Origin: a virus
Direction: 5' to 3' (one strand)
IMG/VR virus record: IMGVR_UViG_3300024520_000134
Span: 1-45,268 of that record
DNA length: 45,268 nt
Shown here: positions 13,935 through 22,329 of the stretch, piece by piece
Layout of the letters: every line of letters begins with the position of its first letter
How positions within the stretch are numbered: position 1 is the stretch's first letter
Translations under genes and position numbers: made by a program
The notes under the pieces: generated by a model
Seen by the model: only the letters and a program-made list of their open reading frames with translations
Database searches by the model: none
Told to the model about the DNA's origin: nothing

Positions 13935-14308
13935 CCGCTGCTCAAGGTAGAGCCCGATTGCCCTCCGTCTTCTATCCGAGCGAGAGCCAGCTGGAAGACC
14001 ACGCGGCGCCTTGGGTTCTCCGGCATCCAGGGGCAACGCTCACCATACTTGGTGCCATGCTGGTCATCCTGCAAGGCGCCGGCACTCACTGGTTGCACGA
14101 GCGCTCTGCGCCCGAGCGCAAGAAGAGCGAGGCGGAGATTCGAGGTATCCGCCGGGACATCCGGACGCTCGCTATTTACCAGCTCGAGGCGCAGCGTTCG
14201 AATAGGGATATACTTGCAAATCTTGCGGAGGCGCAGAACATTCACGTCGCCCGCCCGCCCGAACTCGTCGAAGCGGAAGAGAAGGCGCGGAAGCTCCGCA
14301 ATAGGTGA
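13931..14308 (+). CDS. membrane protein with coiled coil, possible lysis or virion factor
   Basis: 125 residues from ATG 13931. A hydrophobic span at about residues 36-57 (TLTILGAMLVILQGAGTHWL) is followed by a long charged helix (SEAEIRGIRRDIRTLAIYQLEAQ). The order short polar head, one membrane span, long helix resembles inner-membrane spanins and some holins, but no signature confirms this. It lies between head genes, so a particle role is equally possible. This and the other small membrane proteins are the only lysis candidates seen. Confidence 0.6.
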   Translation: MTAAQGRARLPSVFYPSESQLEDHAAPWVLRHPGATLTILGAMLVILQGAGTHWLHERSAPERKKSEAEIRGIRRDIRTLAIYQLEAQRSNRDILANLAEAQNIHVARPPELVEAEEKARKLRNR

Positions 14309-14311
14309 TCA

Positions 14312-14707
14312 ATGGCTGTAGACACCTTCCCAACGGCTTGTGACCCTAGGCTCAACTTCGGGGTGGATTGCGCGGACCTTGTGCTCGTCGGACATTCATT
14401 GACGCGAGAGATTGGCTGGGACACGCCCGTCATCGACCCGGAAACGGGCAAGGAGACTTGCGCGTGGGCACCCGCGGATTTCACGGACTACGTTCCGGAG
14501 GCCGTCGTTCTAGATTCTGCAAATCAGGTTGTGGCCACATTCGAGGTTACTCCCGCGGTGGGCGACGACACGGGGACGTTTTCGCTATTCTTAGACGCCT
14601 CGGAAATCACGGAGGCTCTACGCGCCGTCGCCGTCCGGTGGCGATTCTCGGTCGATTCCGTGCCCACTAGAGAACCACTAGTCTACGCACAATTCAAGGT
14701 CACGTGA
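14312..14707 (+). CDS. hypothetical virion protein, beta-rich
   Basis: 131 residues. The pattern YVPEAVVLDSANQVVATFEV, then DDTGTFSLFLDASEITEAL and RWRFSV, suggests an immunoglobulin-like or fibre-base beta sandwich, as in proteins that contribute to baseplates or head decorations. No family assigned. It opens a block of fibre-like genes and its stop overlaps the next start (GTGATG). Confidence 0.55.
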   Translation: MAVDTFPTACDPRLNFGVDCADLVLVGHSLTREIGWDTPVIDPETGKETCAWAPADFTDYVPEAVVLDSANQVVATFEVTPAVGDDTGTFSLFLDASEITEALRAVAVRWRFSVDSVPTREPLVYAQFKVT

Positions 14708-15165
14708 TGTCGGACACCATCAGGATACGCATAAGCCAAGGACCGTCGGGTCCGCCCGGAAGTGACGGCAGCTCCACGGGTTCGGACACCACGGCGCAAA
14801 CCGATAGCGACGTTGTGCCGGGCACTCCTGTGTACGCGACCATTGGCAGCCATTTTGATGTTGCTCAAGCGTCGGGACTGCCCCAAGCTCGGGCGGTGGG
14901 CCTCGCCACTTCGGCAACCCTTGCGGGCTTTGCCGCGGACGTGCAGACTCAAGACATTCTATCTCTCACGGCTGGTCAGTGGGACGCCGTCACCGGACAG
15001 GTCGGCGGGCTAACATCTGGATCGACATATTGGCTAGACTTCGTCGCGGGGCTACTCACGACCGTACCCCCAGCGCTGAGCGCCTCCACCCACAATACCC
15101 GTGTTGGCGTGGCGCTCACCAGTGTAGCTCTCGACATCAAAATCAGAGCCCCGATCAAACTGTAG
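14707..15165 (+). CDS. fibre/decoration protein paralogue 1 with collagen-like start
   Basis: 152 residues from ATG 14707 (GTG 14704 is directly upstream). After RIRISQ comes GPSGPPGSDG, a short collagen-like G-X-Y run. The C-terminal half contains LTAGQWDAVTGQVGGLTSGSTYWLD and a closing VGVALTS segment. These match LTTGEWDAVAGTTGGLTVGAKYFL and VGIALSS in the next gene, so the two are paralogues with different N-termini. Probably a trimeric surface protein of head or tail. Confidence 0.65.
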   Translation: MSDTIRIRISQGPSGPPGSDGSSTGSDTTAQTDSDVVPGTPVYATIGSHFDVAQASGLPQARAVGLATSATLAGFAADVQTQDILSLTAGQWDAVTGQVGGLTSGSTYWLDFVAGLLTTVPPALSASTHNTRVGVALTSVALDIKIRAPIKL

Positions 15166-15177
15166 AAAGACAGCACA

Positions 15178-15651
15178 ATGGCAACCCAAATCCCACTAGT
15201 TGAAGTAAACGGCGAAATTGAACGACTGCAGCCGGGCGACGACATCGCTACCGGCGGGTCCCAGGTTACGAAAACCTACACAGCGACGTCCATCCCGGGG
15301 CAAGTTGTATACGCCGACTTCGGCACATCCGTCGCACTGGCGCAAGGAAACGCGGATGCGCCTTCCAAGATTGTGGGTCTTAGCCCGTCCGCTGTCACTG
15401 CAGCAGCCAGCGGTCCCGTGCAATACGCGGGTCCAGTCACACTCACCACGGGGGAATGGGACGCTGTAGCCGGCACTACGGGCGGCCTGACGGTTGGCGC
15501 GAAGTACTTTCTGAGCGACGTCGCGGCGGGCATGATGCTGGAACAGGGCGCATTGACAGGCATCACCCAAGGCGAATACTTGGTCGAGGTAGGAATCGCC
15601 TTGTCATCTACCGAACTGCTTTACCAACCGTCTCGCCGCGTCCGACGATAG
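15178..15651 (+). CDS. fibre/decoration protein paralogue 2
   Basis: 157 residues. The N-terminus (ATQIPLVEVNGEIERLQPGD) resembles the start of the large fibre that follows (PLVESGGELGNLLVAD), suggesting a shared attachment segment. The C-terminal half is homologous to the preceding gene (GEWDAVAGTTGGLTVGA). It may dock onto the same site as the large fibre, either as a short decoration or as a competing tip. Function inferred from sequence and neighbours only. Confidence 0.6.
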   Translation: MATQIPLVEVNGEIERLQPGDDIATGGSQVTKTYTATSIPGQVVYADFGTSVALAQGNADAPSKIVGLSPSAVTAAASGPVQYAGPVTLTTGEWDAVAGTTGGLTVGAKYFLSDVAAGMMLEQGALTGITQGEYLVEVGIALSSTELLYQPSRRVRR

Positions 15652-15660
15652 GTCTTCTCT

Positions 15661-17736
15661 GTGGCTAATCACAAACCCCTCGTTGAATCGGGCGGCGAGT
15701 TGGGCAACCTCCTGGTTGCTGATCAGTTAGACGTTCCGCTAGAACAAGTGGTCGACGTTCCGGTGTACTCGGGGAGCGCGAAGAAAGTTCTAGCTGTCAA
15801 CACGGGAGAGACCGCGCCCGAATGGATTAGCCACCAAGGTGTCGACGGCGCGGGCACAAACACCCACGCACAAATCGACTCGCACATTGCCAACCTGGCG
15901 AACCCGCACGGGATAACGGGTAACGAAGACCTTGTAACGGGAATAATTTCGGGCGGCCTTGTCACGATAAACGGAGGAGACGCGACGCTGGTCGATGTCG
16001 CGGCCGGTGTAGGATTGATCGTCGATTGGACTAGCGGCTCGTCCGTTAGAACTCCCGTCCCATTCGGCCCGTTCATCGGCGAGGCCATACCGGACATAAC
16101 TAAGGTGTTCACGCATTTTTATGTGAACGCCGCCGGTGGTTTGGTCAAAATTAGCGGCGTTGGTCCGACGGCTATCCAGAGAAAAACACTGATCAGGCTC
16201 CAGTCGGCGATCCACGGCGGAGCAGTAATCGACGACGTAAGCACCGATCGCGGCTTAGGCTTCCAAGTCACCGCAACAATCTTGGACTACCTATACAAGA
16301 TTGGCGCCCTAAATACCGACAATCGCTTTTTTGCGAACGGCGCAAACCTGCAATGTGACAAGACCTCGGGCACGACAACGCTACCGTTCGTCAATGCTAC
16401 CAACGATACACAAGACGCTGCGACGAAGATAAACCCGTCCGTGTCGCCAGCAGCGAATCTACCCGTCTCGTACCGCGACGGGGTCGGCGGGTTCACGTTC
16501 AATCCAGCACTGACTACCATCGACCCCGATTTGTGGGATAATGGCAGCGGCACGCTACAATCCGTTACAACCAACGATTGGACAGTCATACGCTTCCACC
16601 ATTTTGGCCTGACGAATACGTGGGTTGTAACTCCTGGACAAGCTGTCTACAACACGCTCGCCCAAGCTGAGGCGTCGGTTAACACGGAGAACCCAACGAT
16701 TGATCCGGCACTAGAGACCGGGGAAAGTGTGCTTACAACATTCCTGGTTGTGAAAGAAGGCACGACGGATCTCAGCAACGCCTCCAACGCGGTGTTCCTG
16801 AACAACGTGTCATTGAACGGCGGAGCGGGGACGGGGCAAGTTGCCGGCACATACTTGGGCCTATTGGACACAGCCGATGTGGACTATGTTGGCCATGCGA
16901 CCCATGTGCCTGTGGTTGACGGGTTAGAAACTAAACTAGCTCTAACTAGACTGAATCACGCAACGCATCTGGACGGGATCGGAGTGAACTCCCATGCCGT
17001 GATTGACGCGCACATTACATCGCACAACCACACCGAGTCGGACATTACCGATCTTGGCACGTACCAGCCAACGTCGGAGAAAAATGCTGCAAACGGGTAC
17101 GTTGGGCTAAACGGCAGCTCGAAGATAGCAGGCACGCAGCAATTTTACGGGGCAGCGGCGGACACCGCATGCGTAGGTAATGACGGGAGGCTGAGCGACG
17201 CTCGAACACCAACCGCACACACCCACGTCGAAGCAGATATAACCGACCGACGTCTGGATGGCAGAACGTTCACCGCCGGCGAGATGGTGAGCACGTTTAC
17301 GAGTGACTGGGTAGTCAGCGCGATGGCCCCTCTTGCCGACGGTGCGGATAATTTCTATCAGCTGCGGTTGATGGATGACACTGTCAGCGAGGGCGCCGGA
17401 TTTCATGTCGACGTACCATCGGACGCCGTGAACATGACGATCACGACGCGGGCAGTCGCAATCGCTACACCTGCTGGGGCGGTGACAGCAACAATGCAGT
17501 TGCATTTTCGTGAGATTGCGGACAATGCAAGTCAGCCTGCGTGGAACGCCGCGGAGAATCTCACGACCATTGACCTGGCCGCGAACATCTTCCTGCTCAA
17601 GGATACAACCACGCAGACTATCACGGCCTGGGGGCTGACCGCTGGCCGGCGGTATATCGCGCAAATTGTCAGGACAGGCGGAACCCTAGTGGGTGACCTC
17701 GGGCTTGAGTCCGTGGCATGGGAGTGCACAGCGTAA
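15661..17736 (+). CDS. large tail- or head-fibre protein
   Basis: 691 residues from GTG 15661. The N-terminal PLVESGGELGNLLVADQLDVP is probably the attachment segment. The middle is beta-rich with repeated HIxxHNHTESDITDLGTY and AHTHVEADITDR segments typical of phage fibres. The last 150 residues read like a compact beta domain that may bind receptor. It ends TAATG with the lectin-like gene. Its place between minor head and protease genes, rather than after the baseplate, is unusual and suggests a head- or neck-linked fibre. Confidence 0.75.
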   Translation: MANHKPLVESGGELGNLLVADQLDVPLEQVVDVPVYSGSAKKVLAVNTGETAPEWISHQGVDGAGTNTHAQIDSHIANLANPHGITGNEDLVTGIISGGLVTINGGDATLVDVAAGVGLIVDWTSGSSVRTPVPFGPFIGEAIPDITKVFTHFYVNAAGGLVKISGVGPTAIQRKTLIRLQSAIHGGAVIDDVSTDRGLGFQVTATILDYLYKIGALNTDNRFFANGANLQCDKTSGTTTLPFVNATNDTQDAATKINPSVSPAANLPVSYRDGVGGFTFNPALTTIDPDLWDNGSGTLQSVTTNDWTVIRFHHFGLTNTWVVTPGQAVYNTLAQAEASVNTENPTIDPALETGESVLTTFLVVKEGTTDLSNASNAVFLNNVSLNGGAGTGQVAGTYLGLLDTADVDYVGHATHVPVVDGLETKLALTRLNHATHLDGIGVNSHAVIDAHITSHNHTESDITDLGTYQPTSEKNAANGYVGLNGSSKIAGTQQFYGAAADTACVGNDGRLSDARTPTAHTHVEADITDRRLDGRTFTAGEMVSTFTSDWVVSAMAPLADGADNFYQLRLMDDTVSEGAGFHVDVPSDAVNMTITTRAVAIATPAGAVTATMQLHFREIADNASQPAWNAAENLTTIDLAANIFLLKDTTTQTITAWGLTAGRRYIAQIVRTGGTLVGDLGLESVAWECTA

Positions 17737-18431
17737 TGGCTCTAGAGTTCTCAAACGGTGGGGAGGCCGTGCGCTGCGGGACCGCTACAGACCTAGACGG
17801 ATTCTTCGGAACCGCTATGTGGTGGATGGACATGAACACGCTCGGCGGGAATAGTGAGGGCAGAGTGCTGTCCCGTGTGGATTCCAACGAAGTTGGTGGC
17901 GCGTGGACGTTGGCAATGAATGCGTCGAGCCGATTGGTCGTCTACTCCGAATACACCGTAGGCAATGGCATATGGGTCTCGCCGGTCAATTCCTTGCAAG
18001 TCGGCAACTGGTATCACGTCGCGGTTGTGTGGGATAGGGAGAACGCTGGCAGTGACGTCCCACTGGTCTACATTGACGGTGCCAGCGTCACCGTCTCGGC
18101 CTTGTTGTCGCCTAGCGGTACAGTGCTGTCAGACGCCGGCAAGGAGCTCATTATCGGCGACCGGTTCGACGATCTTGCGGGCGGTAATGTGGGCTTCGAC
18201 GGTCGAATCGCTGATATGCGAATGTACACCGATCTCATGCCCGCAGATCGAATAGCGTCAATCTACGCCGCCCAAGGTACGGACAGGGATGTGACTAGTC
18301 TACTTAGGCGCTGGCCTATGCAGAGCGCCAACGCGCCCGGGAAGGATTACTCGGACGCCCAAGATAATGGGATACTCACAACTCCCTCCTCGCCACTCAT
18401 CGCAGACGACCGGCTGACCATTCGAGGGTGA
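17736..18431 (+). CDS. LamG/concanavalin-like lectin domain protein
   Basis: 231 residues from ATG 17736 (overlapping the fibre stop as TAATG). Features of a LamG-type jelly roll: LEFSNGGEAVRCG, WYHVAVVWDR, LVYIDGASVTV and FDGRIADMRMYTDLMPADRI, the standard order of the last strands. It probably binds glycans on the host surface, as a tip to the preceding fibre or a separate decoration. No enzymatic motif seen. Confidence 0.8.
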   Translation: MALEFSNGGEAVRCGTATDLDGFFGTAMWWMDMNTLGGNSEGRVLSRVDSNEVGGAWTLAMNASSRLVVYSEYTVGNGIWVSPVNSLQVGNWYHVAVVWDRENAGSDVPLVYIDGASVTVSALLSPSGTVLSDAGKELIIGDRFDDLAGGNVGFDGRIADMRMYTDLMPADRIASIYAAQGTDRDVTSLLRRWPMQSANAPGKDYSDAQDNGILTTPSSPLIADDRLTIRG

Positions 18432-18435
18432 CAAC

Positions 18436-18990
18436 ATGCCAGACGTGATTCATCGCACAACCAGAGACGCCCGTGGCGCATTGCTCCAGCGGAGTAGCAT
18501 GCACGCTCCTGGCGCTGAGTGGTTATCGAGCCCCACATTCGCGCAAGTCCAGGGAATCCCTCGCAAGTACTGGAAAGTCGCAGGCGAGACCGTCGTGGAA
18601 ATGACCATCGCAGAGAAGTCCGCGATGAACACCTTGCTGCGGCAGGCCAGGCGAAGCAGCCAGCAGCAGCGGGTCGAGGATGGTTTGGCCACGGACGGTC
18701 TCGTGGCGGGCCTTGACCGATCCGTCGTCGTGACGGGCCTTGAGCTCCGCGTCTCAGTCGGCGACTTGCTTACCGATGACCTGACTGTGCTGGCAGCGGA
18801 CCCCGTGTCGCAGAAGCACGTGCGCGCCCTGCTAGTGCGTCGCATGGCAAGCCCAGCGCCTGTGCATGTCGTACTCGTCCTTGAGCGGACGGACGGTCTA
18901 TTTGCCAGCCTGACGCGGCAGGAGACCACTATTGCTGTCCTCGGTGACTGGACCATATCCCCCAACGGCGCAGAATTGATGGCAGCATAA
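18436..18990 (+). CDS. hypothetical protein in fibre block
   Basis: 184 residues. The first 60 have FAQVQGIPRKYWKVAG and EMTIAEKSAMNTLLRQARRSSQQQ, the latter a long helix. The second half looks beta-rich (VVVTGLELRVSVGDLL, APVHVVLVLERTDGLF). It may be an assembly or attachment protein for the fibres, but no family is recognised. Ends TAATG with the next gene. Confidence 0.55.
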   Translation: MPDVIHRTTRDARGALLQRSSMHAPGAEWLSSPTFAQVQGIPRKYWKVAGETVVEMTIAEKSAMNTLLRQARRSSQQQRVEDGLATDGLVAGLDRSVVVTGLELRVSVGDLLTDDLTVLAADPVSQKHVRALLVRRMASPAPVHVVLVLERTDGLFASLTRQETTIAVLGDWTISPNGAELMAA

Positions 18991-19175
18991 TGGGCGAGAT
19001 TCGAGCACAGAGACGAGATTTCGCCGGAGAGGCGGAGGCCCTGGCCACGGCTGCCAGCAACCTAGCAGGCCTCCGGCAGGCGGTCGTTCTGCTCGCCCGC
19101 GGCCAGGCCCGTCAGGACCGGCGCGACGAGTACATCACCGATCAACTACGCTTGCAGAGAGGTCGGGGGCTCTAG
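18990..19175 (+). CDS. small helical protein, 61 aa
   Basis: ATG 18990 overlapping the previous stop. Almost wholly helical (RDFAGEAEALATAASNLAGLRQAVVLLAR, then a charged arginine-rich tail). A CGGGGG/CCCCCG hairpin lies around its stop codon but lacks a T tract, and a 12-base unit CTCCTTGTCCG is doubled right after it. No family recognised. Confidence 0.5.
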   Translation: MGEIRAQRRDFAGEAEALATAASNLAGLRQAVVLLARGQARQDRRDEYITDQLRLQRGRGL

Positions 19176-19242
19176 ACCCCCGCCGCTCCTTGTCCGCTCC
19201 TTGTCCGCTCATCGCTAATCGCCTAACCTAGACAGAGTACCA

Positions 19243-20409
19243 ATGTTGCAAACCGTCACACGTTTCGACCGCGCCGACATGGCGACCCGGAAACCGGAGA
19301 CCGACCAGTGGGGGAACCTAATTGTCGAGGCGGTCGTGTGCAAGCCGGGTGTGTACAAATACCGCCAAGCCGACGGCACGATGCGACGCGAGCTCAAGCC
19401 GCCCGAGGAAGTATTCGCCGCGGACCACATGGCGTCCGTGCGGCATGCTGTCGTGACAGACGAGCATCTTCCGGGCCAGCAACCAGTCAACCCGAACAAC
19501 GCTCGCCAGTTCACCCGCGGGCATGGGTTCGAAGCTCGTGAGAGCCACGCCGTCCTAGTCGCTCGCATGAAGGTGACGGACGGGGAGTTGATTGGCGAGA
19601 TCACCAGCGGGCGCAAGACGGGCGTGTCGCTCGGGCTCAACTGTACGATTGACCACACTCCAGGGATCTGGAACGGTGAAGCCTACGACGTCGTGCAGCG
19701 CGGAATGTTTACCAACCAGATATCTGTGACTGGCAACCCAAGAATTGCAGACGCAACAATCCGCATGGATTCCGCGGACGCGGTAATGGTGGACGACCCA
19801 CCAAAGACAGGAAACAAACCAATGGCAACTATGCAACTCACCGTAGGTGATTCTATCCTAGAGGTAGAGCCTGGCGCAGGGTCGGTTATCAAGACACGAC
19901 TAACCGCGCTAGACTCGGAAATCTCTCAACTCAGAGCGGAGGTCAAGTCGGTCGCCGCGGAGCGTGATACCGCTCAAGCGCAGCGCGACACGGCTGTCGA
20001 AGGCCTCAAGGGCAAGGAGGGTCTGACCGTCGACGCTGCGGACATCCCCGCTCTCTTCGCAGCTAGACGGGACCTCATGTCCGACGCCGCGCATCTATTG
20101 GACGAGGCGCAGCTCAAGACCGCGGACAGCTTGTCGGACAGCGAAGTCCGCAAGCTCGCAGTCACCGAGGCCGCAGAGAAGCTTACCAACGACTCGGATG
20201 ATTACATCCAAGCGCGGTTCGACTCGCTTGTTGAGATCAAGAAATCCGCGAACAATGGCAAGCTTGCGCAAGCACTAGCATCACCGGCGCCGCTCGCAAC
20301 TCCACAGACCGGCGGCGACTCCTACGTCGCGCGCATCAACAAAGGTTTGCAAGCTGTAGACAGCTTGCACAAGAGAGGCGTCGGCGGCATGCGTCGGCAG
20401 GAAGGCTAA
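19243..20409 (+). CDS. prohead protease-scaffold fusion (DUF2213-like)
   Basis: 388 residues. Residues 1-190 match the DUF2213 pattern: LIVEAVVCKPGVYKYRQADG, RRELKPPEEVFAADHMAS, TDEHLP, ITSGRKTGVSLGL, GIWNGEAYDVVQRGMFTN. Residues about 205-290 form a long coiled coil (LDSEISQLRAEVKSVAAERDTA) as in scaffolds. It precedes the decoration and capsid genes, the usual protease-scaffold-capsid order. It should shape the prohead and be removed by proteolysis. The catalytic residues are not certain by eye. Confidence 0.8.
   Translation: MLQTVTRFDRADMATRKPETDQWGNLIVEAVVCKPGVYKYRQADGTMRRELKPPEEVFAADHMASVRHAVVTDEHLPGQQPVNPNNARQFTRGHGFEARESHAVLVARMKVTDGELIGEITSGRKTGVSLGLNCTIDHTPGIWNGEAYDVVQRGMFTNQISVTGNPRIADATIRMDSADAVMVDDPPKTGNKPMATMQLTVGDSILEVEPGAGSVIKTRLTALDSEISQLRAEVKSVAAERDTAQAQRDTAVEGLKGKEGLTVDAADIPALFAARRDLMSDAAHLLDEAQLKTADSLSDSEVRKLAVTEAAEKLTNDSDDYIQARFDSLVEIKKSANNGKLAQALASPAPLATPQTGGDSYVARINKGLQAVDSLHKRGVGGMRRQEG
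19822..20409 (+). CDS. possible separate scaffold from internal start
   Basis: Inside the protease-scaffold gene, in the same frame, an ATG at 19822 is preceded by AGGAAA at 19809-19814, an ideal ribosome binding site. It lies at the junction between protease and coiled coil and would give a 195-residue scaffold (MATMQLTVGDS...). Nested scaffolds of this sort are known, as with lambda Nu3 inside C. Inference from position and signal only. Confidence 0.4.
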   Translation: MATMQLTVGDSILEVEPGAGSVIKTRLTALDSEISQLRAEVKSVAAERDTAQAQRDTAVEGLKGKEGLTVDAADIPALFAARRDLMSDAAHLLDEAQLKTADSLSDSEVRKLAVTEAAEKLTNDSDDYIQARFDSLVEIKKSANNGKLAQALASPAPLATPQTGGDSYVARINKGLQAVDSLHKRGVGGMRRQEG

Positions 20410-20414
20410 CCCCA

Positions 20415-20951
20415 ATGGCACAACTAGCAGGAACATACACGGAGCAGCTCTCGCCGGCTTTGGAAGGTCTCGCCGCCGACGGCTCTGTTGACCAGTTTAT
20501 TCGGACTCTCACCGACCCAAACAACGCGACCTTGTTTGGCCGCGCAATCGTGCAAGCCACGGGCGCGACCGACGGGGAGCTCGGGAACACACCGAACGGC
20601 ACCGACGGGGTATTCGTTGGCGTGAGTCGCCGCACCCATGACGTCGAAGCGAGCCAAGTACCGCTGGCCACCGAGGCGGTTCCCGCCACGCAGCCGATCA
20701 ACGTCATGACAAAGGGCCGCTTCTGGGTCCGTCCGGAAACCGTGGTGACCGCTCTGGATTCCCCGGTGTACTATCGGCATTCGAATGCTGGTGCCTCGCC
20801 CGAGGGTGTCGGCCGATTCCGTCACGACAACGACGCGGCATCCGGAGACGTCACGCTCATCCCGGCCACCGCCGCCCGTTGGCGGAGGATCAACACAGCG
20901 GCCGGCGAAGGCGATGGCGGGCTTGCTGTTCTAGAGATTAACCTGCCTTAG
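20415..20951 (+). CDS. probable capsid decoration (cement) protein
   Basis: 178 residues, between scaffold and major capsid genes. NATLFGRAIVQATGATDGELG, VGVSRRTHDVEASQVPLAT, KGRFWVRPETVVTALDSPVYYRH and a final LAVLEINLP follow the order seen in structural cement proteins of DUF2184-type heads. It probably binds the outside of the shell after expansion. Confidence 0.7.
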   Translation: MAQLAGTYTEQLSPALEGLAADGSVDQFIRTLTDPNNATLFGRAIVQATGATDGELGNTPNGTDGVFVGVSRRTHDVEASQVPLATEAVPATQPINVMTKGRFWVRPETVVTALDSPVYYRHSNAGASPEGVGRFRHDNDAASGDVTLIPATAARWRRINTAAGEGDGGLAVLEINLP

Positions 20952-20973
20952 TGCTAGGCTAGGAGAAAAGATT

Positions 20974-21954
20974 ATGTCAAAAGAAACTGACCAACTCCCG
21001 GTCTACGTAAAGATTGCCGAGTACCCTAAACAGGGCCTTGAGGCCTTGGGCGTCGCCGACTCACAAAGCAACCTATTTTTCGCGCGAGAGCTTGAACATA
21101 TCATTCCGGAAATGTTTGAGGTCGAACACGCGCGAATCAACGCGCGGCAGATTTTCCCTATCGACCGCTCCGCCGGGCCTCTCGCAAAGATCATCACATA
21201 CCGCCAGTTCACGAAGGTGGGCTCCGCGAAGATCCTGACCGACTACGCCGACGACATTCCGTTGGTGCAGGTCCACGGCGAAGAGTTCACGGGTAACGTG
21301 AGAACTATCGGCAACGCGGCGGTATGGTCCGTCGATGAGATCGACGATTCCGCAAGTCTTGGCCGGCCTCTCGACAGGCTGCAAACCGACACAGCGCGCG
21401 AGGCAATTCTCCGCACGGAGAACGATATCGCATTCAATGGTGACGCAACTCATGGCCTTGTCGGGCTCTTCACGGACCCGAATATTCCTACGACCACAGT
21501 TGTCAACGGTGGCGGTGGTACCACGCCATGGTCCACGAAAACCGGGCTAGAGATGGTCGCGGACATGGCCGCGTGTGTGGACGAGATTCCAACGACTACC
21601 GGCGACGTTGAGGCGGCGGCTAGATTGCTCATCGCGTCACGAGCTTATCGTCTCGCAAAAAACACGCACATCAACGCTGGGGGTAGCACAGTGAGCGCCC
21701 TAAAGTGGTTTGTCGACAACAACGATGTTGAGGTTGTGCCCATCCGCGAGTTTGAGGGTATCGGCCCCGCCAGCACGGACGGCATGATGGCCTACACTCC
21801 AGACGTCAAAAAGATCCGCATGAACGTGACAATGGAGATCGAGCAACGCCCTCCGCAGGAGCGAGACCTCGCAGTCAAAGTTATCTACCGCGAGAAGTTC
21901 GGCGGCCTGACCGTTCACAAACCGCTGTCGCTCCACATTTGCGACGGTCTCTAG
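20974..21954 (+). CDS. major capsid protein (DUF2184-like)
   Basis: 326 residues with GGAG before ATG 20974. The block FFARELEHIIPEMFEVEHARINARQIFPI, then ITYRQFTKVGSAKILTDYADDIP, and a C-terminal EIEQRPPQERDLAVKVIYREKFGGLTVHKP match the DUF2184 family of HK97-fold capsid proteins. The long N-terminal helix region and the P domain are intact. Forms the icosahedral shell with the scaffold and cement proteins encoded just upstream. Confidence 0.92.
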   Translation: MSKETDQLPVYVKIAEYPKQGLEALGVADSQSNLFFARELEHIIPEMFEVEHARINARQIFPIDRSAGPLAKIITYRQFTKVGSAKILTDYADDIPLVQVHGEEFTGNVRTIGNAAVWSVDEIDDSASLGRPLDRLQTDTAREAILRTENDIAFNGDATHGLVGLFTDPNIPTTTVVNGGGGTTPWSTKTGLEMVADMAACVDEIPTTTGDVEAAARLLIASRAYRLAKNTHINAGGSTVSALKWFVDNNDVEVVPIREFEGIGPASTDGMMAYTPDVKKIRMNVTMEIEQRPPQERDLAVKVIYREKFGGLTVHKPLSLHICDGL

Positions 21955-21963
21955 GATTCGACT

Positions 21964-22326
21964 ATGCCAAAACCCACCAGCACCAAGAAACCTGCCGCGT
22001 CCGTCGACGTGTACAACCATACCACGCGTCGCCTAGGGTGTTATCTCGCCATGGGCAAAGACGCCCACGGCCAAGTCCGGCCACAAAGGTTAGTCGCCTT
22101 TGTGCCCGGCAACAACAAAATGCCCAAGGCCGACCTAGACGCGTGCCAAGCCAACGCAACGTTCCTTGAGAACTTCAGTGTCCGCGAAGTCTTGGGCCGC
22201 ACGGGCAAGAAGATCAAGCGCAAAAACTTGGACGTCGGACGAACCGACCCGCTGCAAGCGTCCGAGGAAGATAAGCTTGCGCAGCAACTTGAGGCGGCCC
22301 GCAAGGCTGCCGCAGCCGGAGCCTAG
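21964..22326 (+). CDS. hypothetical head/neck protein, basic
   Basis: 120 residues. A lysine-rich start (MPKPTSTKKPAAS), then DVYNHTTRRLGCYLAMG and a C-terminal coiled tail of alternating charge and alanine. It lies directly after the capsid gene where head-completion proteins are usually encoded. No family assigned. Confidence 0.6.
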   Translation: MPKPTSTKKPAASVDVYNHTTRRLGCYLAMGKDAHGQVRPQRLVAFVPGNNKMPKADLDACQANATFLENFSVREVLGRTGKKIKRKNLDVGRTDPLQASEEDKLAQQLEAARKAAAAGA

Positions 22327-22329
22327 CCC

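Noticed and set aside
14707-18431. Diversity-generating retroelement target
   Set aside because: No reverse transcriptase and no template/variable repeat pair were found near the fibre genes.
19163-19182. Terminator before the protease gene
   Set aside because: CGGGGG/CCCCCG hairpin is present, but no T tract follows on either strand.
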